The notes under the pieces were generated by a model, which saw only the letters and a list, made by a program, of their open reading frames with translations, did no database searches and was not told the DNA's origin. Of a stretch of DNA of 64,000 nucleotides, positions 7,202 through 15,240 are shown one piece after another. The stretch's first letter is position 1. Each line of letters begins with the position of its first letter. Position numbers and translations under genes: made by a program. Source of the stretch: Mycobacterium sp. IS-1496 (GTDB lineage Bacteria > Actinomycetota > Actinomycetes > Mycobacteriales > Mycobacteriaceae); the NCBI RefSeq assembly GCF_001499995.1, contig NZ_LQIU01000012.1, positions 1 to 64,000 of the forward strand, written 5' to 3'.

Positions 7202-8032
7202 ATGAACCCGGATGACGGCGCGCTCGGCGGTCATCCGTTCGTCGTCGCGCACCGTGGAGCGTCGGCCGATCGGCCCGAACACACCCTGGCGGCCTACGAA
7301 CTGGCCCTCAAGGAGGGTGCGGACGGGGTCGAATGCGATGTCCGGCTGACCCGCGACGGCCATCTGGTCTGTGTGCACGACCGTCGGGTGGACCGGACGT
7401 CCTCGGGCACCGGTGTGGTCAGCGAGATGACGCTGGCCGAGTTGCGGGAGTTGGACTTCGGGTCCTGGCACGCCAGTTCACGACCGGGCGCGGGCCCCGA
7501 CACGACGGATGTCCTGACTCTCGAGCGGCTGGTCGAACTGGTGCTGGACTGGCACCGGCCGGTGAAGTTGTTCATCGAGACCAAACACCCGGTCCGCTAC
7601 GGCGCCCTGGTGGAGAGCAAAGTGCTCGCGCTGCTGCACCGGTTCGGCATCGCGACACCGCCCTCGGCCGACCTCTCGCGGGCGGTCGTGATGTCGTTCT
7701 CCGCGGCGGCGGTGTGGCGGATCCGGCGCGCCGCGCCGATGCTCCCGACCGTGCTGCTCGGTGAGACGTCGCGCTATCTCGGGGGCAGTGCCGCGACGAC
7801 CGTGGGTGCGACGGCGGTGGGGCCGTCGATCATGACGCTGCGCGACTACCCCGAACTCGTCGACCGGGCGGCAGCGCAGGGCAGGGCGCTGTACTGCTGG
7901 ACCGTCGACCACTACGAGGACGTGCGCTACTGCCACGACCTCGGCGTGGCCTGGGTGGCGACCAACCACCCCGGCCGCACCAAGGACTGGCTGCAGAACG
8001 GGTTGACCGGCGCGGCGGGCACCGATCGTTAG
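7202..8032 (+). CDS. glpQ1: Glycerophosphodiester phosphodiesterase GlpQ1
   Basis: 276 residues of the GDPD TIM-barrel family. The general acid/base His and the metal-binding acids lie in HRGASADRPEHTLAAY and DGVECDVRLTRDGHLVCVHD. Later strands contribute KLFIETKHP (a conserved Glu and Lys) and YCWTVD. No signal peptide is visible, so it probably acts in the cytoplasm, releasing glycerol-3-phosphate from glycerophosphodiesters during lipid turnover. Its TAG stop shares three bases with the opposing bfrB stop, leaving no room for a dedicated terminator between these convergent genes. Confidence 0.92.
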   Translation: MNPDDGALGGHPFVVAHRGASADRPEHTLAAYELALKEGADGVECDVRLTRDGHLVCVHDRRVDRTSSGTGVVSEMTLAELRELDFGSWHASSRPGAGPDTTDVLTLERLVELVLDWHRPVKLFIETKHPVRYGALVESKVLALLHRFGIATPPSADLSRAVVMSFSAAAVWRIRRAAPMLPTVLLGETSRYLGGSAATTVGATAVGPSIMTLRDYPELVDRAAAQGRALYCWTVDHYEDVRYCHDLGVAWVATNHPGRTKDWLQNGLTGAAGTDR

Positions 8033-8574
8033 AGCGCGCCGCCCGCCGCCCGCGGCGCCGCCGAATCGGCACCCGCACCGGGCAGATCGCGGGCCACGAA
8101 GTCCTCGAGATGGAACAGGTTGGCGCCCGCGCGCTCGGCGATGCGGACCAGCGTCGTCATCTGCGCGACCTCCTCGACCTGCTCCTTGAGGAACCACTGC
8201 ATGAACTGCTCACCGAGGTAGTCGCCCTCCTCGCGGGCCACACTGGCCAGCCGGGTGATCTGCTCGGTGACCGCGCGCTCGAGGTCCAGGGCCAGCGCGA
8301 GCGCGTCACGCGGGGACTCGAAGCGATTGCACACCTCGTCGACGCCGGGGATCTCGATCTCGACGTCACGGTCGAGCAGATACTGCACCAGCATCATGGC
8401 GTGATTGCGCTCTTCGACGGACTGGCCGTAGAAGTGCTTGGCGAGCTGAGGCAGATCGGCGCCGTCGAAGTACACCGCGATCGCGATGTATTGCTGAGCG
8501 GCGGTGAACTCGCTGCGGATCTGCTCGTGGAGAAGTCCGTGGAACTTGGTGTCGAGGGCGCCGAAGGTCGTCAT
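8029..8574 (-). CDS. bfrB: Ferritin BfrB
   Basis: 181 residues, matching the M. tuberculosis protein in length. This non-haem ferritin has the ferroxidase residues in EFTAAQQYIAIAVYF and EERNHAMMLVQY, plus a later EQFMQWFLKEQVEE. The ATG at 8574 aligns with the known start; a GTG three codons upstream is possible. It assembles as a 24-mer that stores iron as ferric mineral. In M. tuberculosis bfrB is activated by iron-loaded IdeR through tandem boxes; two imperfect boxes lie 39-72 bases upstream here. It converges on glpQ1 with overlapping stops. Confidence 0.94.
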   Translation of the reverse strand: MTTFGALDTKFHGLLHEQIRSEFTAAQQYIAIAVYFDGADLPQLAKHFYGQSVEERNHAMMLVQYLLDRDVEIEIPGVDEVCNRFESPRDALALALDLERAVTEQITRLASVAREEGDYLGEQFMQWFLKEQVEEVAQMTTLVRIAERAGANLFHLEDFVARDLPGAGADSAAPRAAGGAL

Positions 8575-8612
8575 GGCCGCCACGATATAGCAGGTCAGAC
8601 CGCATTGTCAGC

Positions 8613-8646
8613 GAAGGTGGACCTTACTGAGGGGAGGGTTCCCTAA
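8613..8646. promoter_or_regulatory. Tandem imperfect IdeR (iron) boxes upstream of bfrB
   Basis: Against the 19-base iron box TTAGGTWAGSCTWACCTWA, the segment 8628-8646 (TGAGGGGAGGGTTCCCTAA) matches at about 13 positions and 8613-8631 at about 10, overlapping it by four bases. Tandem low-affinity IdeR sites are known to activate bfrB in M. tuberculosis. Each match alone is weak; location and pairing raise the credibility. Confidence 0.5.
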
Positions 8647-8711
8647 CGTCGGGCGCCGATTCTGTGACGGTGACAACAGATCAGACCGAGTTTGCTGAGG
8701 TGGGAAGCGCC

Positions 8712-9629
8712 TCAGCCGGCCGGTGTGGTGTCGAGCACGTCGGCGGGGATCGGCGTGTCGGTGGCCAACGCGTCGAAGAGGCGTCCGGCGGCATCGCTGT
8801 CCCACACCACGACGGCGCCGGAGCCACCGTCGGTGAACTCGCCGATGGGCACGGTCGTGGTGGTCAGGTCGCCGCGCATCGCCCAGCCGAGACGGGCGAG
8901 GTCCCACACGTGCGCACCGGTGTCGACGGTCAGCGCGCCGCCGGCCGCATGTGCCATCGGGTACCAGCGCAGCGGGTTGAGCAGCACCGCCGGGCTGGCC
9001 GTGCGGTGCAGCAGCGCGGACATGAACTCCCGCTGGTGGGTCATGCGGTCGAGATCGGCGCGCGGGGTGGCGCGGGTGCGTACGAAACCGAGCGCATTGC
9101 GCCCGTCGAGTTCCTGGCATCCGGCGGGCAGGTCGATGCCGGCCAGCGGATCGCTGATCGGCTCGGCCGGGCACATGGTCACCCCGCCGACGGCATCGAC
9201 GAGTGAGGCGAACCCGTCGAACCCGACCTCGGCGTAGTGGTCGAGCCGCAGGCCGGTGGCCTGTTCGACGGTCTGGGCGAGCAGCGGCGCCCCGCCCAGC
9301 GCGAACGCGGCGTTGATCTTGTCCTCGCCGTGGCCCGGGATCGGCACGTAGGAGTCCCGCGGTATCGACACCATGGTCGCAGGGGCGCTCGAGGTCAGGC
9401 CCGGCAGATGGACCAGCATGATCGTGTCGGTGCGGCCGTTGCCGACGTCACCGCCGGTGGCCAGCTGCGCCTGCTGTTCGGCGTCGAGGCCGGCGCGGCT
9501 GTCGGACCCGACGAGCAGCCAGGTGGTGCCTCGGCCGGCGGCGGGCCGGTCCGGGTAGGCGGCCAGCGCGGGAATGCGCTGCAGTGACCTGTCGACCCAG
9601 ACGGTCAGGCCGACCAGCGACACCACCAT
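8712..9629 (-). CDS. LytR-CpsA-Psr (LCP) ligase, full-length counterpart of Rv3840
   Basis: 305 residues from the ATG at 9629. The LCP domain is intact: LLVGSDSRAG, GRTDTIMLVHL, MVSIPRDSYVPI, KINAAFALGG, VGFDGFASLVDAVGGV and [21 protein letters not shown], including the conserved Arg residues that hold polyprenyl pyrophosphate. LCP enzymes attach arabinogalactan to peptidoglycan; M. tuberculosis Rv3840 is, as I recall, a short remnant. The sole membrane helix is only partly included from this ATG: in-frame sequence upstream to about 9680 encodes a typical basic patch plus helix (RRKRHWGRIVLTVLLV) but offers no ATG, GTG or TTG before the stop at 9750-9752, so the true start is unresolved. Confidence 0.82.
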   Translation of the reverse strand: MVVSLVGLTVWVDRSLQRIPALAAYPDRPAAGRGTTWLLVGSDSRAGLDAEQQAQLATGGDVGNGRTDTIMLVHLPGLTSSAPATMVSIPRDSYVPIPGHGEDKINAAFALGGAPLLAQTVEQATGLRLDHYAEVGFDGFASLVDAVGGVTMCPAEPISDPLAGIDLPAGCQELDGRNALGFVRTRATPRADLDRMTHQREFMSALLHRTASPAVLLNPLRWYPMAHAAGGALTVDTGAHVWDLARLGWAMRGDLTTTTVPIGEFTDGGSGAVVVWDSDAAGRLFDALATDTPIPADVLDTTPAG

Positions 9630-9815
9630 GACGAGCAGGACCGTCAGGACGATCCGGCCCCAGTGCCGTTTCCGGCGTGGCCGGGGGCGCGGCGGATCAC
9701 CTGCGACGGCTCCCGGGGGGCGTTCGGCCCCCGCGCAGCGCCGCGCGGGTCACGCCCGCCGCGCTCCGGCCGATTGGGGTTCACAGCGAGAAATGTACGT
9801 GCACATCCCGCCGGA

Positions 9816-10592
9816 TCACTGCAGCCAGCCGAGCTGACCGGCCAGCAGCGAGTATCCGACGAACGCCACCGCGTCGATCAGGGCGTGCGCGATGATCAGC
9901 GGCCACAGCCGTCCGGTGCGGTACCAGAGGTATCCGAACACCAGCCCCATGGCGATGTTGCCCAGGCCGGCGCCGAAGCCCTGGTACAGGTGATACGCGC
10001 CGCGCAACAGGCCGGCCGCGACGATCGCGACCATCGGGTTGACCCGCAGCTGCCGCAACCGGGTCAGCAGGAACGCGACGACGATGATCTCCTCGGCCCA
10101 ACCGTTGGCGAACGCCATCGCCAGCAGCACCGGGATGCGCCACCAGGTGTCGTAGAGCTCGGCGGGTTCGACCGAGACGTTGATCCCCAGGACGCGGGCG
10201 AGCTGGTACAGCGCCAGCCCGGGTAGCCCGATCAGCGCGGCCAGCCCGAGCCCGCCGAGCAGATCCGGGCGCGCCTGCGGGCGGGCGAGGCCGATGTCGG
10301 CGAGCCCGAATCCGCTGCGCCACAACAGGTATACCCCGAGCGCGCCCCAGGCCAGGAGCTGGAAGACGCCGGCCAGGTTCAGTCCGAGGTCGATGAAGTC
10401 GTAGGTGGACCGGCGTGGGTTGAGCGCCACCACCTGACCGGACAGTCCCAGCAGGACCGCCTCGAGCAGGCGCAGCAGCGCGGTGTACGCGCTGAGGCCG
10501 AATGTGACGGCGAGGACGATGACGATCTCGATGCGGAGCGCACGGCGTTGTCCGTGGTCCAGCGGGTCGGGCAACTCGGACGGCCGGCTCAC
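9816..10592 (-). CDS. CPBP-family intramembrane protease-like protein
   Basis: 258 residues, GTG start, with about seven hydrophobic helices. The CPBP (Abi, PF02517) elements appear in order near the C-terminus: GWAEEIIVVAFLL with the paired Glu, RGAYHLYQGFGAGL with the first His, and IIAHALIDAVAF with the second His. Members include Rce1-like proteases that clip membrane or prenylated substrates and bacteriocin-immunity proteins. The usual EExxxR spacing is altered (no Arg at the fourth position after EE), so activity is uncertain. It lies ten bases after the Rv3839-like gene on the same strand and may share its iron-regulated promoter. Confidence 0.8.
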   Translation of the reverse strand: MSRPSELPDPLDHGQRRALRIEIVIVLAVTFGLSAYTALLRLLEAVLLGLSGQVVALNPRRSTYDFIDLGLNLAGVFQLLAWGALGVYLLWRSGFGLADIGLARPQARPDLLGGLGLAALIGLPGLALYQLARVLGINVSVEPAELYDTWWRIPVLLAMAFANGWAEEIIVVAFLLTRLRQLRVNPMVAIVAAGLLRGAYHLYQGFGAGLGNIAMGLVFGYLWYRTGRLWPLIIAHALIDAVAFVGYSLLAGQLGWLQ

Positions 10593-10602
10593 CGCCCATA
10601 CG

Positions 10603-11424
10603 CTAGCCGCCGGGGCGCTCGAGGCGTCGGGCCTGCAGTCCGTTGAGGAACGGGCAGCCCATGAGCACCCGGATGGCCTGGCTCAGACCGGTCACGTCGT
10701 CGACGGGTTTGGCGAACGGCAGGCGCACGTCGTGGTCGCCGGCGGAGTCCTCCACCCGCAGCTGGACGCCGTAGCGGTCCAGGCCGAGCGGGCGCACCCG
10801 GCCGCGTCGCATCGCGGCGGGCAGCCGGCTGGCCAGGCGGTCGACGACGTCCTGGTGCGCCGACTCCATGTGCTGCAGCCAGCAGGACTCCATCGCGCAG
10901 AAGGGGTCCGGGCGGGCAGACAGCAGCGCGCCGAGGCCGACGGATTCCGCGCCGGTCGCGTCGGCGACCACCACCGACTCGATCTCCAGCCGCATCAACG
11001 CGTAGCGCGAGTGGTCACCCGAATTAACCTGCAGCAGAGCGGGATTGGGGTCGGCACTGGCAACCAGGTCGAGCAGGGCGGCCACGTCGCCGCTCGGCAC
11101 GGCGTGCACCCGTCCGCGGATCCAGACCAGTGATCGCACCGGTTCGCGCAGCGGCAGCGGCGCGTAGTCGGTCATCTCGAGCACCGCCTGCACGCCCGCG
11201 GCGCCGGCCGACTCCACCATCGCCGAGAGTGGAACCTCGACGGGGACCGTGATCGCGAAGGATCCGTCGTCGAGGAGGTGGTGCACCGGTGTGCTGACCG
11301 GGTCGACGCCTTCCACCGCGAGCATGGCACCGCCGCCGCGGGCGCATGCGCTGCGGATTCGCTCGGCCGTGGACGGTTGGGCCGGTGCCGCCGTCGATGC
11401 GGTCGTCGGTGGGGTCTTCGCCAT
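10603..11424 (-). CDS. Iron-regulated DUF2470-containing protein, Rv3839-like
   Basis: 273 residues; ATG at 11424 with GGAAGG seven bases before it. The N-terminal half resembles the split-barrel flavin/haem-binding fold seen in haem-utilisation HugZ-like proteins, and the C-terminal part (SAHQDVVDRLASRLPAAM...GVQLRVEDSAGDHDVRLPFAKPVDD) fits DUF2470. A near-consensus IdeR box sits 20-38 bases upstream of the start, where bound repressor would block transcription, in line with Rv3839 being an IdeR-repressed gene. A role in haem or iron handling is inferred; no biochemical function is established to my knowledge. Confidence 0.82.
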   Translation of the reverse strand: MAKTPPTTASTAAPAQPSTAERIRSACARGGGAMLAVEGVDPVSTPVHHLLDDGSFAITVPVEVPLSAMVESAGAAGVQAVLEMTDYAPLPLREPVRSLVWIRGRVHAVPSGDVAALLDLVASADPNPALLQVNSGDHSRYALMRLEIESVVVADATGAESVGLGALLSARPDPFCAMESCWLQHMESAHQDVVDRLASRLPAAMRRGRVRPLGLDRYGVQLRVEDSAGDHDVRLPFAKPVDDVTGLSQAIRVLMGCPFLNGLQARRLERPGG

Positions 11425-11443
11425 CGCGCTGCCTTCCGGTTGG

Positions 11444-11462
11444 TGAGGTAAGCCTTACTTAA
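11444..11462. promoter_or_regulatory. IdeR iron box
   Basis: TGAGGTAAGCCTTACTTAA matches the mycobacterial iron-box consensus at 17 of 19 positions and is nearly palindromic. It lies 20 bases upstream of the Rv3839-like start and about 67 bases upstream of pheA on the other strand. Repression of the Rv3839-like gene under iron sufficiency is expected; an effect on pheA is possible but not implied. Confidence 0.88.
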
Positions 11463-11528
11463 CTACGGAGCCCCGGGACGCGCAAGGCTTTGCCCGGGGG
11501 AATCCCCGACAGCGGATAGTGTTGGGGC

Positions 11529-12464
11529 GTGCCGCGCATCGCCTATCTCGGCCCCGAGGGGACGTTCACCGAGTCGGCGTTGTTGCAGATGACCTCCGGC
11601 GCGATGGTGCCCGGCGACGGTCCGGTCACGCCCGTGCCGACCGACAGCACGCCCGCCGGACTCGCGGCCGTGCGGTCCGGCGATGCCGACTACGCGTGCG
11701 TCCCGATCGAGAACTCCATCGAGGGCTCGGTGCTACCGACGCTCGACAGCCTCACGGTGGGCGCGCCGTTGCAGATCTTCGCCGAACTCACCCTCGCCGT
11801 GTCGTTCAGCATCGTGGTGCGCCCCGATCACGACGGCGACGTCGCGACCGTCGCCGCCTTCCCGGTGGCCGCCGCACAGGTGCGGCGCTGGCTGTCCGAG
11901 CACCTGCCGTCCGCGCGACTGGTCCCCACCCACTCCAACGCCGCCGCGGCCGCCGACGTGGCCGGCGGACGCGCCGACGCCGGGGTCAGCACGGCACTGG
12001 CGGCCGACCGCTACGGCCTGCGCAGCCTCGCCTCGGGTGTCGTCGACGAACCGAACGCCCGCACCCGCTTCGTCCTCGTGGGACGGCCCGCGCCGCCGCC
12101 CGCCCGCACCGGCGCCGACCGCACCTCGGTCGCGCTGCGCCTGCCGAACACCCCCGGTGCGCTGGTCGCGGCGATGACCGAACTGTCGATCCGCGACATC
12201 GACCTGACCCGCATCGAGTCGCGGCCCACCCGTACCGAACTCGGCACCTACGTGTTCTTCCTCGACTGGGTCGGCCACCTCGAAGACGATGCGGTCGCCG
12301 AGGCACTCAAAGCGCTCCACCGTCGTTGTGCAGATGTGAGATACCTGGGTTCCTGGCCGACCGGAACGGCCGCCGGCGCACCACCGCCGGACAGCGACGA
12401 GGCGACACGCTGGCTGACACGACTGCGCGAAGGGCTGCCGACACCGCCGGAGGACGGCCGGTGA
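11529..12464 (+). CDS. pheA: Prephenate dehydratase PheA
   Basis: 311 residues, GTG start. The catalytic domain (about 1-185) has YLGPEGTFTESAL at its start, the IENSIEGSV substrate segment and the ARTRFVLVG motif whose Thr-Arg-Phe is required for dehydration and decarboxylation of prephenate to phenylpyruvate. The C-terminal ACT domain (about 200-280) has GALVAAMTELSI and the ESRPTR motif that binds phenylalanine for feedback control. It is the final shikimate-branch enzyme for phenylalanine. Its stop overlaps the start of the following phosphatase gene (GTGA). Confidence 0.94.
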   Translation: MPRIAYLGPEGTFTESALLQMTSGAMVPGDGPVTPVPTDSTPAGLAAVRSGDADYACVPIENSIEGSVLPTLDSLTVGAPLQIFAELTLAVSFSIVVRPDHDGDVATVAAFPVAAAQVRRWLSEHLPSARLVPTHSNAAAAADVAGGRADAGVSTALAADRYGLRSLASGVVDEPNARTRFVLVGRPAPPPARTGADRTSVALRLPNTPGALVAAMTELSIRDIDLTRIESRPTRTELGTYVFFLDWVGHLEDDAVAEALKALHRRCADVRYLGSWPTGTAAGAPPPDSDEATRWLTRLREGLPTPPEDGR

Positions 12465-13147
12465 GCGGCAGGCTGGTACTGGTCCGGCACGGACAGTCGC
12501 ACGCCAACGTCGAACGGCGGCTCGACACCCGCCCGCCCGGTGAGTCGCTGACCGACCTCGGCCGCGAACAGGCCCGCACCTTCGCGGGCGGGCTGGTGCG
12601 GCCGCCGGGTCTGCTCGCGCACTCACTCGCGCGCCGCGCGGCCGAGACCGCCGCCGAGATCGCCGCCGCCGCGACAGTCGACCCGCTCGAGTTCGACGGT
12701 TTGCACGAGGTGCAGGTCGGTGAGCTCGAGAACCGCTCCGACGACGAGGCCATCACCGAGTTCGAGTCCATCTACGAACGCTGGCAGCGGGGGCACCTGC
12801 ACGTGCCGATGCCCGGCGGCGAGACCGCCGACGAGGTGCTCGACCGCTACGTGCCGGTGCTGACGCAGCTGCGCATGCGTTACCTCGACGACGACGCCTG
12901 GCACGACGACATCGTGGTGGTCAGCCACGGTGCCGCGATCCGGCTGGTGTCGGCGGTCCTGGCTGGCGTCGACGGCACCTTCGCCCTCGACCACCACCTC
13001 GCCAACACCGAGTCGGTGGTGCTCACACCCGTCACCGACGGGCGCTGGAGTTGCGTGCAGTGGGGCACCCGGACACCGCCGTTCTACCCCGAACCCGACG
13101 CCGACCCGGTGCGCGATGCGCTGGAGTCGAGCGATCCGATGGGCTGA
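12461..13147 (+). CDS. Histidine phosphatase, phosphoglycerate-mutase-like (Rv3837c-like)
   Basis: 228 residues from the GTG that overlaps the pheA stop. The phosphohistidine motif LVRHGQSHAN opens the protein; the second catalytic His is in VVVSHGAAIRLV at about residue 153, and the proton-donor Glu is probably in the FDGLHEVQVGELE region. Members range from phosphoglycerate mutases to broad acid phosphatases. Length and lack of the long mutase insertion favour a small-molecule phosphatase. Translational coupling to pheA is conserved in mycobacteria, but the physiological substrate is not known. Confidence 0.85.
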   Translation: MSGRLVLVRHGQSHANVERRLDTRPPGESLTDLGREQARTFAGGLVRPPGLLAHSLARRAAETAAEIAAAATVDPLEFDGLHEVQVGELENRSDDEAITEFESIYERWQRGHLHVPMPGGETADEVLDRYVPVLTQLRMRYLDDDAWHDDIVVVSHGAAIRLVSAVLAGVDGTFALDHHLANTESVVLTPVTDGRWSCVQWGTRTPPFYPEPDADPVRDALESSDPMG

Positions 13148-13155
13148 GTGCCCGG

Positions 13156-13362
13156 TCAGATCACGGCACGCGCGGTCGCCGATTCGCCGCAGTGGCAACC
13201 CACCGCCTCGCAGTCGATGCTGAACGTGTGCACGACCTCCGGGGTGGTGCAGCCGTCCTCGGTGCATTCGATGCGGTAGCGGGCGTGGTGGATGACAGTG
13301 CCGTGGCAGTGTTCGAGCCCGGCCCGACACTCCCGGCACTGGATGCTCATGGACTCGTTCAT
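13156..13362 (-). CDS. Small Cys-rich, probably zinc-binding protein
   Basis: 68 residues (64 from a second ATG at 13350). Seven cysteines occur in spaced pairs: CRECRAGLEHCHG, IECTEDGCTTP, DCEAVGCHCGE. This resembles a small zinc-ribbon or treble-clef, with histidines that could complete the sites. It has no signal peptide. It is convergent with the phosphatase gene, with eight bases between stops, and lies 34 bases downstream of the Rv3836-like gene on the same strand. Function unknown. Confidence 0.65.
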   Translation of the reverse strand: MNESMSIQCRECRAGLEHCHGTVIHHARYRIECTEDGCTTPEVVHTFSIDCEAVGCHCGESATARAVI

Positions 13363-13396
13363 AGCACTGCCCGCGGACAGATGGGGAGTGCCGCGC

Positions 13397-13747
13397 TCAC
13401 GCCCAGCCCAGTTCGTGCAACCGGTCGTCGTCGATGCCGAAATGGTGCGCGATCTCGTGGATCACGGTGATCGCCACCTCCTCGACCACGTCCTCGTCGG
13501 TGTCGCAGATGTCGAGCAGCGCGTCGCGGTAGATCGTGATGGCGTCGGGCAGCGCGCCGGCGTAGGTGGTGTCGCGTTCGGTGAGCGCGATGCCCTCGTA
13601 GAGCCCGAGCAGTTCGGGTTCGTCGGGGTGGCGGTCCTCGACGAGCACCACGACGTTGTCGATTGCGGCGGCCAGCCCGGGCGGGATGAGGTCGAGCGCA
13701 TCGGAGACCAGTTCGTCGAACCGCTGCGCGCTCATCCGTACGGCCAC
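13397..13747 (-). CDS. Minimal metallopeptidase (zincin, DUF1025-like), Rv3836-like
   Basis: 116 residues from a GTG at 13747, or 112 from the ATG at 13735 (MSAQRFDELVSDALD). The zincin motif IHEIAHHFGIDDDRLHELGW at the C-terminus supplies two His ligands and the catalytic Glu, with a following Glu/Asp as possible third ligand. Nothing follows that motif, so this is a minimal metalloprotease fold, usually described as possibly regulatory. It begins five bases after the stop of the Rv3835-like gene, suggesting an operon in the order Rv3835, Rv3836, Cys-rich protein. Confidence 0.82.
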   Translation of the reverse strand: MAVRMSAQRFDELVSDALDLIPPGLAAAIDNVVVLVEDRHPDEPELLGLYEGIALTERDTTYAGALPDAITIYRDALLDICDTDEDVVEEVAITVIHEIAHHFGIDDDRLHELGWA

Positions 13748-13751
13748 GCGG

Positions 13752-14987
13752 TTACGGTCCCGGCGGCGGGGGCGGCGGAACCGCCTCGGGAGCAGGCGGC
13801 GCCTCGCTGGCCGGCGCCGACGTCTGCTGCGGGCCGTGCTGCGTCTGGGTGCTCTCGGTCTCGGTCTGCTCGGACTGGCTGTAGTCCGGCTCGCTCTGCT
13901 GCGACGGCGTGTCGACGGCGTCGGGGATCGGCGGCAGGTTCAACCGTTCCTCGGGGATGTCCGGCGGCGGCACCGGAGGCTGGCCGTTGATCTGCAGCGG
14001 ACCCTTGGCGCTGTTGAGCAGCGTCGACCACCCGCCGTTGCCGAGCGTCGCGCCGATGCTGCACGACACCCGGTGGCTGCCCGCGGTCCAGCTCGGCAGC
14101 GAGATCGTGCTGTAGATCAGGGTCAGCGTGGTGTTGCGGAGTTCGATCGGCGCCAGGTAGGCATCGGTCATCCGGGTGCACGCATCCTTGATGAACGTGT
14201 CCTGCTCGGGTTCCGGCGGCAGGCCGCCGGGGAACTTCTCCTTGAGGTTGACCGCTCCCGTGACCTCCATGGCGTGCGGGGCCGCGCAGTCGACCGGGAT
14301 GTCGGTGGGCTGATTGGTGGCCGGGTCGATGCCCAGGCAGGTGCCGGCGGGCCAGACCTTCGACTGGTCCACCTCGGCGACCTTGCCGGTGAACGCCAGC
14401 TGCTGGTTGTTCGGGCCCGGCAACTGCAGACCGCACAGCATGCGGCGCTCGCCGGCCTGGCGCCACGCCTTGTCGCCGGACCACATCATGCTGATGGTGA
14501 AGCGGCTGTTCGGGTCGAAGCGCGGGCCGAGGTAACGGCGCACCGCGGCCTGGCACTGCTCCTGGCTGATCTGCTGGATGCGGGCCGGCGACGGCGGTTC
14601 GGCGTCCGGGCCGTACTCACTGCCCGGGAAGGTCCGCATGTCGACCGATTCGGCGACCTCGAAGCGGTGCTCGTCCTTGCAGTCGACGATCTGCGCCCCG
14701 TCGGGATTGCGTTCGGGCCAGTTCAGGCAGTCCCCGCTCTTGGCGTGGTTGAACGTGTCGTTGCCGCGCGGGCCCAGCGTGATGGCGCTGGCGCTCAGAC
14801 CGGGGCCGTTCGTGCCCTCGTTGCGCGGCAGGGCGGTGACGAATCCTGCGATGAGCAACCCGCCGAGCGCGGTCAACAGCAGCGCGCGCCGGGTCGACGT
14901 GGCCTGCAGGCTGTGCCACCACGGCGCCTTGTCGCGTGCGTCGCCCTCGGGGCGGTCGCGTTCTGGTGCCTCCAACATCCGCTCCAT
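13752..14987 (-). CDS. Membrane-anchored septum-formation-family protein, Rv3835-like
   Basis: 411 residues. A cytoplasmic N-terminus of about 35 residues precedes one transmembrane helix ([20 protein letters not shown]). The large extracellular part has paired Cys modules of the septum-formation domain ([23 protein letters not shown] and [20 protein letters not shown] are separate short motifs of this kind) and ends in an acidic, Gln/Pro-rich tail. The two Cys-bounded motifs look like an internal duplication. A TGACA/TGTCA repeat lies just upstream at about 14989-15002. Function beyond wall or septum association is not established. Confidence 0.8.
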   Translation of the reverse strand: MERMLEAPERDRPEGDARDKAPWWHSLQATSTRRALLLTALGGLLIAGFVTALPRNEGTNGPGLSASAITLGPRGNDTFNHAKSGDCLNWPERNPDGAQIVDCKDEHRFEVAESVDMRTFPGSEYGPDAEPPSPARIQQISQEQCQAAVRRYLGPRFDPNSRFTISMMWSGDKAWRQAGERRMLCGLQLPGPNNQQLAFTGKVAEVDQSKVWPAGTCLGIDPATNQPTDIPVDCAAPHAMEVTGAVNLKEKFPGGLPPEPEQDTFIKDACTRMTDAYLAPIELRNTTLTLIYSTISLPSWTAGSHRVSCSIGATLGNGGWSTLLNSAKGPLQINGQPPVPPPDIPEERLNLPPIPDAVDTPSQQSEPDYSQSEQTETESTQTQHGPQQTSAPASEAPPAPEAVPPPPPPGP

Positions 14988-15081
14988 TGTGACAGGCGTG
15001 TCAGGTGCTGTGACAAGTGATGCGGTTGTAACGTTATGTGGTTGTGCCGGCCGGACCCCGCGGCGCGTAGATTCGGGCCGG

Positions 15082-15230
15082 TGCGGTCTTCAAGGCCGAG
15101 GCGACGTGGTGCGCGCACTGCTCGACGCGGGGGCCGATCCGCGGCGGGCACGCCGAACGCCGTCGAGGCCGCCCGGGTCTCCGGCCGGACCGGATACCTC
15201 GAGATGTTTGGAGCGGCCCGGCAAAAGTAG
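15082..15230 (+). pseudogene. Frameshifted ankyrin-repeat remnant
   Basis: One frame reads [14 protein letters not shown] at about 15106-15147, a textbook ankyrin repeat segment. From about 15140 the continuation moves to another frame as [24 protein letters not shown] and stops at the TAG at 15228-15230, ten bases before serS. Joined across the shift, the two pieces make a natural ankyrin repeat C-terminus. No intact start or upstream repeats are seen, so this looks like the decayed end of a small ankyrin protein, unless a single-base sequence error is to blame. Confidence 0.5.
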
Positions 15231-15240
15231 GGTTGCGGCC

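Noticed and set aside
11471-11499. CCCCGGG/CCCGGGG hairpin before pheA as an attenuator
   Set aside because: The stem is seven base pairs of low-complexity GC with a 15-base loop, and no leader peptide with Phe codons is present.
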